11,627 nt of DNA. Source: an uncultured Peptococcaceae bacterium. Its GTDB lineage: Bacteria; Bacillota; Dehalobacteriia; UBA4068; UBA4997. The notes under the pieces are model-generated. The model did not search any database, was not told the origin of the DNA, and worked only from the letters and a program-made list of their open reading frames with translations. The stretch covers positions 1-11,627 of the forward strand of contig CANQSW010000031.1 of the NCBI GenBank assembly GCA_947626615.1, read 5' to 3'. Of the stretch, positions 1 through 7,244 are shown one piece after another; positions within the stretch are counted from its first letter, which is position 1; each line of letters begins with the position of its first letter. A program made the translations under genes and the position numbers.

Positions 1-2
1 AA

Positions 3-356
3 CAGACCGGCACCATCTACACGCTCCAGGAAGACTACTATGTCCCGGACAGAACACTACCAGCCGAAGAAGAAAAGCCCATAGGGGCGTGGGGCCTGCG
101 CCGCCTGCGGTTCCTGGAGCTGCACAGGCGCGGCACCTACTCCTATCTTCTCACTACCTGCCAACTGAACAGCCTCTTGGCGACAGTAGACGAGCAAGCC
201 CGCTCTCTCCTCTTTCAGTTGGTAAAAGAAATGGCAGAGCAGGAGCAGGTAACGGAAGAACTAAAAGCCGCAGACCAAATGCAGTGGGTGCAGCGCATGA
301 ACAGCATCCGCCACCGCGCCGAGGAGATCGTGTATGAGCAGGTGATATACGTCTAA
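3..356 (+). CDS. tnpV: TnpV family transposon-encoded protein (5' end cut by window)
   Basis: The frame is open from the window edge to a TAA at 354-356 and gives 117 residues. It begins QTGTIYTLQEDYYVPD and continues with a PIGAWGLRRLRFLELHR stretch. The middle is helical (LLTTCQLNSLLATVDEQA) and the end reads MQWVQRMNSIRHRAEEIV. This pattern is recognised as the TnpV family carried by clostridial transposons of the Tn4451/Tn4453 kind and by many gut integrative elements. Only a few N-terminal residues should be missing, since family members are about 120 aa. Its molecular role is not well defined in the family. The gene is GC-rich, unlike the AT-rich block that starts directly after its stop. 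It marks a mobile-element context for the defence genes that follow, but no recombinase is visible in the window. Confidence 0.85.
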   Translation, partial: QTGTIYTLQEDYYVPDRTLPAEEEKPIGAWGLRRLRFLELHRRGTYSYLLTTCQLNSLLATVDEQARSLLFQLVKEMAEQEQVTEELKAADQMQWVQRMNSIRHRAEEIVYEQVIYV

Positions 357-425
357 TGAATTAGGGCCTTTAAGAGCAAGATTTTTTCATTTTTTAGGAA
401 AACTGTAGATTTTTCAAGTCACACA

Positions 426-434
426 TGCTATAAT
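426..434 (+). promoter_or_regulatory. Extended -10 promoter for the restriction-modification gene
   Basis: TGCTATAAT is a perfect extended -10 (TGN followed by TATAAT). No good -35 lies 16-18 bp upstream, as is usual for extended -10 promoters. It sits 70 bp before the start codon at 504, in an AT-rich gap after the TnpV stop. The start codon has a GGGGTG ribosome binding site at 493-498. Confidence 0.65.
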
Positions 435-503
435 TATGTAAAACAGTGAATAAATCAATCACCATTGTAAAGAATTGTAGTCATTTTTGAATGGGGTGCT
501 ACT

Positions 504-2924
504 ATGCAAAATACAAGGATTGAGAAATACACAGAAAAGTTAACCGAGCAAGAGATGAAGATTGTTGAGTATGGCGAAAATTCTTTTGGTGTTGTTTACG
601 TTCAAGGAGAAACCACTCCTAATTCTGACATTAACGAGGGATTAAAATCTGCCGGCGGAAAGCCAAAAGATTGCGACGTAACCGACTATTCAATACACGG
701 CCCTGGAAAAGCAAAGCCAGAGTACATTATTACGCTTAAGCACGATCTTAATACAATTATTGTAATTGAATGCAAGAATGTTGTCCGAAAGCACCAAAGC
801 GACTTACTTAATCACCCAAAGGATTTTGCGGTAGATGGTGCATTATACTATGCAAAGTATTTGAAAAACAGCTTCAACGTTATTGCTATTGGCATTTCTG
901 GCACAAAAAAAGCAGAACTACAAGTTAGCGCTTACTATTGGGCTAAGAATCAAACCTCATTCTCCGAACTAACAAAGTCAAAGAATATAATACTTGAGCC
1001 CGAAAACTACCTCAAACTTGTTCGCGGAGAAAAGGTTCAAAAGGAATTCAACTTATCAGATGTTAAAGCAATTGCAGTTAAAATTCATGACTCGCTTCGA
1101 GTCAATAAGATGACAGAGAAGCTCAAGCCTCTCTTTATAGCGGGCATTCTCATTGCTTTGCAGGATGATTCGTTCAGCAATGATTATGATAGAATCACAA
1201 GCTTTGATACGCTTTTGGATAGTTGTTGTTCAGCAATTAAGCGTGTCCTTAATGACGGCGAAATTACCCACGAGAAGATTGAAGAAATCCAAGGTAAATT
1301 TAAAGAGATCAAAACGGTAATCAAATTAAAAGAAACTCCACTATCCGATGATAATTCCTTGCGTTGGTATATTAATCAACTTGAAATGAAGATCAAGCCA
1401 ATGATGGATTACGTCGGAAATACAATTGATGCTCTCGGTATATTCTATCACGAATTTATAAGCTATTCTTCTGGTGATGGAAATTCATTAGGGATTGTTT
1501 TGACTCCTCAACACCTGACTGAGTTCATGGCTGATCTCATAAATATTGACAAGAACTCGCGTGTTCTTGACATTTGTTGTGGTAGTGGCGCTTTTCTTGT
1601 TACAGCAATGGGCCGGATGTTTAAGCAAGCTTCATCTCCGGAGGAAATAGAGTATATTAGACAAAATGCTCTGTTTGGAATTGAACAAGATTCTGATATT
1701 CATACATTAGCACTTGCTAATATGCTCATACGGCATGACGGAAAATCTCATATAATTCATGGTGATTGTTTCAACCCCAGTACAATTCAGCGCTTCAAGA
1801 ATCTAAAGGATACTAATGGTGATAATATCGTTTTAAATAAGGGGCTATTAAATCCTCCCTATTCCCAAAAAGATCACGTTGAATTAGAGTTTCTAGAGCA
1901 AGAGTTAAATGCCTTGCCACAGAATTCCGAAGTCGCCGTCGTTTGTCCTGTAAGTTGTGCAATAGGAAGAAAATATAAAGATATCAGAAAACGCCTTATG
2001 GAAAGCCATACTTTAAAGGCCGTTTTTTCGATGCCGGATGACATCTTTTATGGGCAAGGTGTTGGTACATGTGTTTGTGTAATGGTGTGGGAAGCAAAAG
2101 CACCTCATAACTCAACCGTATCTACATTCTTTGGCTATTATAAAGACGATGGCTTGGTCAAGCGAAAAAAGATGGGAAGAGTTGATGCTTATGGTAAATG
2201 GGAGAACATAAGGAATCTTTGGTTGCAGTTGTATCGGGAGAAGAGAGTTGTTGACGGCCTCACTGCCACTGCTCGTGTTGCATATCAAGATGAGTGGTTA
2301 TGTGAAGCATATATGAAAACTGACTACTCAAAACTTACAATCAACGATTTTATTACTACTCGCAATAATTATATCGCATACCTGGTGAATGCTGGTAACT
2401 GGTCTTATTTACAACAACACCTTGATTCTCTTCGCACCCCACCAAGACCATTGCCCCTAAAGAAAGTTAACAACTGGGACGAATATAAGTTAGGGGAGCT
2501 TTTCGAGATTAAGAAGGGCAAGCGTCTTACAAAAGCTGACATGATAGAAGGGCCTGACAATTATCTAGGTGCTATTGACAGCAATAATGGCGTAAGGCAA
2601 AAAATTTCAGCTGATACTGTATTCGAGCCAAACTGTATAACAGTCAATTATAATGGCAGTGTAGGCGAAGCGTTTTATCAATCTGAACCCTTTTGGGCAT
2701 CAGACGATGTTAACGTCCTGTATCCTAATGGATGGAAACTTAATATGTATATCGGATTATTTATTGCCACAATCATTAAGGCTGAACGTCCAAAATACAA
2801 CTATGGAAGAAAGTGGCCTAAGGATATAATGGAGAAGTCTACAATTAAATTGCCCACAAAGAATAATAAACCTGATTTTAGGTATATGGAAAACTTTATT
2901 AAAGCCCTCCCGTATAGCAATTAA
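504..2924 (+). CDS. Single-chain restriction-methylation-specificity enzyme (type IIG / BcgI-like)
   Basis: The 806-aa protein has three parts. Residues 1 to about 180 form a candidate PD-(D/E)xK nuclease: PEYII at 72-76 followed by VIECK, with E89 and K91 as the ExK pair and E73 or a nearby acid as metal ligand. Residues 200-650 are an adenine-N6 methyltransferase of the HsdM/BcgI type. This part has a helical lead-in, the TPQHLTEFM segment at 334-342, SAM-binding motif I VLDICCGSGAFL (354-365) and catalytic NPPY (450-453). Residues about 655-806 are one target-recognition domain like those of type I S subunits (YKLGELFEIKKGKRL...). It would methylate adenine and cut DNA at the site read by its own TRD. 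A single TRD suggests a short asymmetric site or use as a dimer. The AbiTii gene follows in the same direction after 74 bp. The coding sequence is AT-rich relative to the window's flanks, which fits horizontal acquisition. Sequence specificity cannot be read from the sequence. Confidence 0.88.
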   Translation: MQNTRIEKYTEKLTEQEMKIVEYGENSFGVVYVQGETTPNSDINEGLKSAGGKPKDCDVTDYSIHGPGKAKPEYIITLKHDLNTIIVIECKNVVRKHQSDLLNHPKDFAVDGALYYAKYLKNSFNVIAIGISGTKKAELQVSAYYWAKNQTSFSELTKSKNIILEPENYLKLVRGEKVQKEFNLSDVKAIAVKIHDSLRVNKMTEKLKPLFIAGILIALQDDSFSNDYDRITSFDTLLDSCCSAIKRVLNDGEITHEKIEEIQGKFKEIKTVIKLKETPLSDDNSLRWYINQLEMKIKPMMDYVGNTIDALGIFYHEFISYSSGDGNSLGIVLTPQHLTEFMADLINIDKNSRVLDICCGSGAFLVTAMGRMFKQASSPEEIEYIRQNALFGIEQDSDIHTLALANMLIRHDGKSHIIHGDCFNPSTIQRFKNLKDTNGDNIVLNKGLLNPPYSQKDHVELEFLEQELNALPQNSEVAVVCPVSCAIGRKYKDIRKRLMESHTLKAVFSMPDDIFYGQGVGTCVCVMVWEAKAPHNSTVSTFFGYYKDDGLVKRKKMGRVDAYGKWENIRNLWLQLYREKRVVDGLTATARVAYQDEWLCEAYMKTDYSKLTINDFITTRNNYIAYLVNAGNWSYLQQHLDSLRTPPRPLPLKKVNNWDEYKLGELFEIKKGKRLTKADMIEGPDNYLGAIDSNNGVRQKISADTVFEPNCITVNYNGSVGEAFYQSEPFWASDDVNVLYPNGWKLNMYIGLFIATIIKAERPKYNYGRKWPKDIMEKSTIKLPTKNNKPDFRYMENFIKALPYSN

Positions 2925-2998
2925 CTGTAGTACAACAAATTAATTTAGCGATACAGATTTAACCGTTATGTATTCAAATGAATAGAATAGGAAAAACA

Positions 2999-3994
2999 AT
3001 GACTAAGAGAGAGAAAGCCTTAGATGCGTGTGAAAACGTTCTTGACGGTATAGAAGAGGACACCATATCGACATCCTCTGCACTACTTCAGTGTTTACGG
3101 ATTGCGCGTTTATTAAATGATCAGTATGCTATAGAGTGGCTACAGTATGAGTATGGTGGATATCCTTTAACTGAAACAGGTCATATTGAATCACACGCTT
3201 TCAATATTGGCTACTCTAATGGACGCGGCAGCATTGAAGATGGCAAAAAACGCATTTTCACTGAACTGGCTTCTGAACTAGAAGGAAAAGTTACTGCACA
3301 ACAAAACGCTGTAAGCAACTTCTCCACACAAGGTGCATCTGTTTCTGGTGAGTATGCATCTGTAGCAATGAACAATTTGACACGCTCTGTTGCTACATCT
3401 ACAGGATCTATAATCACAAGTATTGCCGTCAGCAAAAAGCGTTTATCTATTCTACGATCTCAATACTATGATTATGCGTTGAAAAAGCAAATTGAGATTT
3501 CTTTTGGAAATGCAGCATCACAGGTTTTCTCTGAGTATCGGGAAAATGTTGAAAACTATTTTTCAAGCCTATCTAAAGATACAATTATAAAACTTCAAGC
3601 AATTGAAGATAAAATTAATTCCGGTAATGCCGAATTATATTCGCAGGCTTTAACAACATGTAGGCGACTATTTGAAAGCACCTCAAATGAATTGTTTAAT
3701 AGATATTTCCCAAATCAGAGCGAAAAGTTATACAAAACTAAATCTGGTAAAGAACTTGATGTCAGTGGTGATCACTATAGAAATAGACTCTTTGCCATAA
3801 TTGAGAAGTTAGATGACCATTCCGCCGAAAAAAGTATCATTGGAAGCAATATTATTTATCTTATTGATTGGATTGAGAATCTAAATGACCTACAATGCAA
3901 GGGTGTTCATTCAGATATTACAAGACAGGACGCGATTAGGTGTATTATTCAAACATATATTTGTTTAGGCGATATATTAAGCCTCCAGAAGTAA
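2999..3994 (+). CDS. AbiTii-domain protein, putative abortive-infection factor
   Basis: The 331-aa protein has an N-terminal segment (about residues 3-55: KALDACENVLDGIEE... LRIARLLNDQYAIEWLQYEYGGYP) that matches the AbiTii domain, including the hallmark W-x-x-x-E-x-x-GYP end. The remaining region is mostly helical and has no motif I recognise. AbiTii domains occur in proteins of phage-defence loci. The exact activity is not known to me. An ATG exists at 2978 in the same frame but has no ribosome binding site. The ATG at 2999 has AGGA at 2989-2992 with a 6-nt gap, so I chose that start. The gene follows the restriction-modification gene by 74 bp without an obvious terminator between them, so co-transcription is likely. 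The two look like a small defence unit. Confidence 0.7.
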   Translation: MTKREKALDACENVLDGIEEDTISTSSALLQCLRIARLLNDQYAIEWLQYEYGGYPLTETGHIESHAFNIGYSNGRGSIEDGKKRIFTELASELEGKVTAQQNAVSNFSTQGASVSGEYASVAMNNLTRSVATSTGSIITSIAVSKKRLSILRSQYYDYALKKQIEISFGNAASQVFSEYRENVENYFSSLSKDTIIKLQAIEDKINSGNAELYSQALTTCRRLFESTSNELFNRYFPNQSEKLYKTKSGKELDVSGDHYRNRLFAIIEKLDDHSAEKSIIGSNIIYLIDWIENLNDLQCKGVHSDITRQDAIRCIIQTYICLGDILSLQK

Positions 3995-4167
3995 GGGTTT
4001 CTTGCTATTCTTTTGCCAATCCTTAAATCTTATGGTGCTTTTATAATCGTCATTTTACCTGGCATGTAACACTCGAAGACGCTAACTGCATTTTCTTCCC
4101 TGATACAAATTTGATAACATCCGCTCAGCAACACCGTGATCGTTGGATAATCGGTATCAAATCATAT

Positions 4168-4218
4168 AAGGAGAAGCCAAATTATCTAAACAACAGCGTT
4201 TAGGATCATCTTCTCCTT
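4168..4218. repeat. Nested inverted repeats
   Basis: AAGGAGAAG (4168-4176) pairs perfectly with CTTCTCCTT (4210-4218). Inside this, CTAAAC (4186-4191) pairs with GTTTAG (4198-4203). No T-tract follows, so this is not a simple terminator. It could be an RNA fold or a recombinase arm or core site. Confidence 0.5.
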
Positions 4219-4221
4219 GGC

Positions 4222-4233
4222 GAGTGGGAATGA
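4222..4233 (+). other. Possible guaA-3'-end-like attachment scar
   Basis: GAGTGGGAATGA resembles the conserved last codons of guaA (...EWE-stop), a known integration target of genomic islands. It is followed within 10 bp by a strong terminator, as at the end of a real gene, yet no guaA coding sequence precedes it. The match is only 12 bases and no second copy is seen in the window, so this is a weak inference. Confidence 0.22.
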
Positions 4234-4242
4234 TCGCACGAA

Positions 4243-4281
4243 CCCCGGAGGCCTTGCATCCCAAGGCTTCTGGGGATTTTT
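4243..4281 (+). terminator. Rho-independent terminator (+ strand)
   Basis: The 14-bp stem CCCCGGAGGCCTTG (4243-4256) pairs with CAAGGCTTCTGGGG (4262-4275), using two G-U pairs, around a CATCC loop. ATTTTT follows. It reads only in the + direction and would end transcripts from the AbiTii side. Confidence 0.8.
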
Positions 4282-4288
4282 ATGCCTG

Positions 4289-4309
4289 ATCGACAGCAAA
4301 TCGACAGCA
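4289..4309 (+). repeat. Tandem 10-bp direct repeat
   Basis: ATCGACAGCA occurs at 4289-4298 and again at 4300-4309, an 11-bp period of about one helical turn. It sits just before the 20-bp inverted repeat and could be a protein-binding pair. Confidence 0.5.
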
Positions 4310-4312
4310 TTT

Positions 4313-4366
4313 GTTTACGCTTATATTGTATTTTTTTATTGACATTAATACAATATAAGCGTAAAC
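4313..4366. repeat. Perfect 20-bp inverted repeat with embedded symmetric promoter
   Basis: The arm starting GTTTACGCTTATATTG (4313-4332) is repeated exactly in inverted form at 4347-4366, with a 14-nt T-rich centre. Because the arms are identical, each strand carries TTGTAT, a 17-bp gap, then TACAAT (+ strand: 4326-4331 and 4349-4354), giving a potential divergent promoter. It lies 53 bp before the GTG start at 4420. An operator, an element end or a promoter are all possible. Confidence 0.7.
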
Positions 4367-4419
4367 CACATTTGATGCAACTCGTTTTGCGATGTTCCCA
4401 GAAAGGAGAGTGTACTGTT

Positions 4420-5349
4420 GTGGGATATGTCAGCATCATAGAGGACGCCTTCAAATGCTGCCCCATAGCAAACAGAAGGAATCGGTACTACTTCTATATC
4501 TATGCTCTCATTGCAAAGTGGGCCCGAGATGCATATTTTAACAGTCAAGCCAGCTACTATGACGCTCTCCGCTCTCCTGCAGCAGCCCCGTTCCTCTCTG
4601 CCGCCATGCTCACACTTCCGAAGGAACATGCTTTTATAAACTTCGTTAACTGCTATACAGAATCTTTATGCATCTGCCCCGCCGATGAGTTCATTTCTAC
4701 ATTTGCGCCGTATCTCTTTGCTGGCGATCCAAAAACTGTCTTTGACTATCTGCTCAGCACGCAGCCGGATAATACACTTCACAGCAACATTTTGTCAGTA
4801 TTAAAACTGCAGGCAGTCATTATAACGAGACTTAACTTTCTCCGCGATTCTTATCCCGCTTTACAGAAAAGATTATCCTCCATTGAGGACTATAAAAGCA
4901 TTCTTTTTCGTTCTTTTCTTGATTCAGATACTTATAGTCGCACGTCTCGACTCTTCACTTCTGACAAAGATAGCTTCTTTAAGCTTTGGCTGCTCGTCAA
5001 TGGCGTTGAGTTCGCTCCGCAGCCAGTCAGCGTAAAAAGGAACACCGCCGCTCCTCTAAAAAGTTGTTGGGCGGCAAGACCGATATTGAACACATTCTTC
5101 AACTATTCTTCATTACTCGATTATATTCAAACTCAATATGGGTGGCTTATATGCCATAATTGTTATTGGAAGCGCAGTACAGATTTCCTTTGTTTCTACT
5201 TTTGCCTGAAGCGGAAACTTAAATCTATCTACTTCTGTTATACTCTCGCTTGTGCTTGCTTTATAAAACTCCGGCATATACTGCAAGTCGTTATACCGAT
5301 CCGTGTACTCCTTGTATCGTTTGTTTTGCCAGAGCGCAATCAATCCTAA
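4420..5349 (+). CDS. Hypothetical protein, probably frameshifted near 5034
   Basis: I do not recognise this protein. The frame is open from further upstream, but the best start is GTG at 4420, after AAGGAG at 4403-4408. The first 205 or so residues look like a genuine soluble, mostly helical protein (RNRYYFYIYALIAKWARD..., then KDSFFKLWLLVNGVEF). After the A5 run at 5034-5038 the quality drops and the remaining 105 residues are rich in Cys and aromatic residues. The -1 frame from that point reads KKEHRRSSKKLLGGKTDIEH... and stops at 5157-5159, which looks far more protein-like. Either the gene carries an indel or translation slips on GTAAAAAGG. The frame as given also overlaps the convergent membrane-protein gene at 5113-5487 over most of its length, another reason to doubt the last third. 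Confidence 0.45.
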   Translation: MGYVSIIEDAFKCCPIANRRNRYYFYIYALIAKWARDAYFNSQASYYDALRSPAAAPFLSAAMLTLPKEHAFINFVNCYTESLCICPADEFISTFAPYLFAGDPKTVFDYLLSTQPDNTLHSNILSVLKLQAVIITRLNFLRDSYPALQKRLSSIEDYKSILFRSFLDSDTYSRTSRLFTSDKDSFFKLWLLVNGVEFAPQPVSVKRNTAAPLKSCWAARPILNTFFNYSSLLDYIQTQYGWLICHNCYWKRSTDFLCFYFCLKRKLKSIYFCYTLACACFIKLRHILQVVIPIRVLLVSFVLPERNQS

Positions 5350-5487
5350 CGTTACTGTTGCCAGCGCACTCCATATGCCTGAAATAAGGGTCGCAAGATT
5401 TGGATTCATGCAGGACACAAAACAAAAGGGGAAAACGAGTCCAAGTGTTATGATCAACCCGCCGAATATCCACACGATTTTCTTCAT
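5113..5487 (-). CDS. Small two-helix membrane protein, unknown function
   Basis: The 124-aa protein starts MKKIVWIFGGLIITLGLVFPFCFVSC, a first membrane segment at about residues 4-26. A second follows at about 33-53 (LATLISGIWSALATVTLGLIALW). Then comes a charged cytosolic-type tail (QNKRYKEYTDRYNDLQYMPEFYK...). FVSC at 22-25 weakly resembles a lipobox, but a membrane hairpin fits better. The gene starts 14 bp after the stop of the DUF4143 ATPase gene, with GGGTGA as a weak ribosome binding site, so the two are probably one transcript. The C-terminus (AYKPPILSLNIIE) ends abruptly where the + strand ORF also degrades, so it may be truncated by a junction. Two-helix proteins with a short soluble tail are frequent in accessory and defence regions, but no function can be assigned. 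Confidence 0.55.
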   Translation of the reverse strand: MKKIVWIFGGLIITLGLVFPFCFVSCMNPNLATLISGIWSALATVTLGLIALWQNKRYKEYTDRYNDLQYMPEFYKASTSESITEVDRFKFPLQAKVETKEICTALPITIMAYKPPILSLNIIE

Positions 5488-5501
5488 AATTCAGTCACCC
5501 A

Positions 5502-6851
5502 CTATTGTTTACGGCTCTTTAGCGCCATCCCGATCAGCCTATCCGTCTGATCCGCCAGGAACAGCGGGATGTTCAGCACGTCGCCGTCCAGCTTCAGGTT
5601 ATCCAGCGAAAACCGGACGCGCAGCTTGACTTCCTCCGGGAACAGTTCCTTGAACTTCCGCAGGCTGCGGCTGGCGGTATTGGCCTCGGATTTGACCTCC
5701 ACCGGGAAAATATCGTTCTCCCGTTGGATCAGGAAATCCACCTCATAGGGCGGGTTGGTCTGGCTCCAATAGCGGGGCATGACCTCGAACTGGGTGATGA
5801 GCGTTTGCAGCACATAGTTTTCCGTCAGCGCGCCCTTGAACTCCGTGAACAGCCGGTTGCCCTCGCCAAAGGCTGTCGGCGCAAGCTGTGCCAGCCGCCG
5901 CAGAACGCCCACATCCGCCAGGTAGATCTTGAACGCGGACAAGTCGTCGTAGGCTGACACGGGCAGCCGGGGCGCAGAACTGCGATAGACCTTATGCACC
6001 AGCCGGGCGTCCACCAGCCATTGCAGCGCGTCCTCGTACTCCCTGGCCCTGGCCCCCACCTTCACGACCTTGTAGATGAACTTTTTATTCTCACGGGCAA
6101 GCTGGGAGGGGATGGACTTCCAGACCAGAGAGATCTTCGGGAACTCCTTCACATCCGGGTGCTTGCCGAAGTCCCGCTCGTATGCTCCGATGATGTTGGA
6201 CAGCGCCTCCTGCATGGCCTCCACGTCCCGCTCCTGGGTCCACATAGCCACCGGCTCCGGCATGCCGCCTGTGACGTAGTACATCTTCAACCGCTCATAA
6301 AGCGGGTTGAAAAAGGCGTCCGGTATCGGCTCGATGGCGTCCACGCGGTCCATATACTCCACAAGGTTCCCGTCCCCGTTTGCCAGCAGAAATTCCGTGA
6401 ACGTCATGGGGTCGATCTGCATGAAGTTGACCTTGCCCACCGGGAAGGATGCCGGTTTCGCCAGCGCGATGCCCAGCAGGGACCCGGCGCAGGCAATGTG
6501 ATACTGGGGCGCGTTTTCGCAGAAATACTTCATGGAATTGATGACCTTCGGGCAGTCCTGCACCTCGTCGAAGATGATCAGGGTCTTCTCCGGGACGATC
6601 TTCTGCCCGCTGGCCAGCATCAGGTTTTGCAGGATGCGCTCCACGTCCTTGGTGGTCTCAAAAAACTGCTTATACTCCTCGTTCTCGTCAAAGTTGAAAT
6701 AGGCGGTGTTGTCATAGTACCGCCGCCCGAACTCTTTGAGCACCCAGGTCTTGCCCACCTGCCGCACGCCTTTCAAAATCAATGGCTTGCGGTGCTTGGA
6801 ATTTTTCCACTTCAACAGGTCACTTAAGATAAATCGCTCCACAAAAGACAC
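5502..6851 (-). CDS. AAA-type ATPase with DUF4143 nuclease-like domain
   Basis: The 449-aa protein has Walker A GVRQVGKT at residues 28-35, Walker B LIIFDEV at 91-97 and the sensor-like CAGSLLGIAL at 121-130. The segment YVTGGMPEPV (192-201) is typical of this family. The C-terminal DUF4143 part carries E370-V-D372 and E385-V-K387 (YEVDFLIQ...FPVEVKSE), the PD-(D/E)xK-like core. Length and domain order are normal for the family, which is abundant in gut Firmicutes and Bacteroidetes and whose cellular role is unsettled. The start is a GTG at 6851. A TGATGAG just upstream is only a weak ribosome binding site, and no in-frame ATG lies close by. The gene is GC-rich, unlike the block to its left. 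It has its own promoter and twin upstream repeats. The small membrane protein follows in the same direction. Confidence 0.9.
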   Translation of the reverse strand: MSFVERFILSDLLKWKNSKHRKPLILKGVRQVGKTWVLKEFGRRYYDNTAYFNFDENEEYKQFFETTKDVERILQNLMLASGQKIVPEKTLIIFDEVQDCPKVINSMKYFCENAPQYHIACAGSLLGIALAKPASFPVGKVNFMQIDPMTFTEFLLANGDGNLVEYMDRVDAIEPIPDAFFNPLYERLKMYYVTGGMPEPVAMWTQERDVEAMQEALSNIIGAYERDFGKHPDVKEFPKISLVWKSIPSQLARENKKFIYKVVKVGARAREYEDALQWLVDARLVHKVYRSSAPRLPVSAYDDLSAFKIYLADVGVLRRLAQLAPTAFGEGNRLFTEFKGALTENYVLQTLITQFEVMPRYWSQTNPPYEVDFLIQRENDIFPVEVKSEANTASRSLRKFKELFPEEVKLRVRFSLDNLKLDGDVLNIPLFLADQTDRLIGMALKSRKQ

Positions 6852-6854
6852 CTC

Positions 6855-6901
6855 ATCACACTTTTATTCCGAAAATGACGTTAAATAATCACACTTTTAT
6901 T
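6855..6901 (-). repeat. Twin 14-bp direct repeats in the ATPase 5' UTR
   Basis: AATAAAAGTGTGAT (- strand) occurs exactly at 6888-6901 and 6855-6868, 33 bp apart, about three helical turns. The first copy covers the predicted transcription start and the second ends next to the GTG start codon. This fits a repressor site or an RNA-level control site. Confidence 0.7.
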
Positions 6902-6903
6902 AA

Positions 6904-6932
6904 ATTATACGCTATGGAAACAAAAAAAGCAA
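6904..6932 (-). promoter_or_regulatory. Promoter of the DUF4143 ATPase gene
   Basis: On the - strand, TTGCTT (6927-6932) and a perfect TATAAT (6904-6909) are separated by 17 bp. The start point would be near 6897, about 45 bp before the GTG. Confidence 0.7.
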
Positions 6933-7244
6933 GAGAAATCACACCGAACACATAGCTTTTCGCAAAAGCAAATATCGGCTCATATCGCAGATGGGATCCA
7001 GGCAATCAGGGAGCACCACCGATATGTTCCTGGTTGTGATACGCTATGCATTGACCATTCCAAAACAGAAAAAGCCCCATCAATGTGCCGATAGTTTATT
7101 GACGGGGCTATTTTTATCTTGTCAATATGGTCTCCGTCACCCGGCCGGCGATGAGGCCCCTGTACCGGGCCGGATAATAGTTTAGCATCGGCTCTACGGC
7201 AGACCGATAAAGATGCATTCCGACCACAGGTGGTCTTGACCGGG
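6933..7244. other. Intergenic stretch without a gene
   Basis: I see no convincing ORF here. Short frames on both strands lack ribosome binding sites and protein-like composition. The stretch holds the bidirectional terminator at 7069-7115 and a palindrome GACCAC-AG-GTGGTC at 7222-7235, 10 bp beyond the stop of the DUF4230 gene. No tRNA or other RNA gene is recognised. Confidence 0.6.
7069..7115. terminator. Bidirectional terminator
   Basis: AGCCCCATCAAT (7073-7084) pairs with ATTGACGGGGCT (7098-7109) with one mismatch. An A5 run precedes it and a T5 run follows it. In the - direction it would end the DUF4230 operon, whose last stop is at 7245. Confidence 0.8.

Larger units (their letters stand above)
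3995..4419. other. Non-coding, structure-rich intergenic block
   Basis: These 425 bases lie between the AbiTii gene and the next + strand ORF and contain no convincing ORF. They hold a series of inverted repeats (TTTGATA 4110-4116 with TATCAAA 4155-4161; a nested hairpin at 4168-4218), a terminator at 4243-4281, a tandem 10-mer at 4289-4309 and a perfect 20-bp inverted repeat at 4313-4366. The first 110 bases show nothing I can name. Confidence 0.6.

Noticed and set aside
89..337. 82-aa + strand ORF
   Set aside because: It is an out-of-frame shadow of the TnpV gene.
4160..4310. Retron-type ncRNA or type III toxin-antitoxin repeat RNA
   Set aside because: There are hairpins, but no reverse transcriptase or ToxN-like gene adjoins them, and only one short tandem repeat is present.
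5994..6827. 277-aa + strand ORF
   Set aside because: It lies entirely antisense to the well-supported DUF4143 ATPase gene. Its His/Leu/Val-rich composition is typical of the complement of a GC-rich gene.
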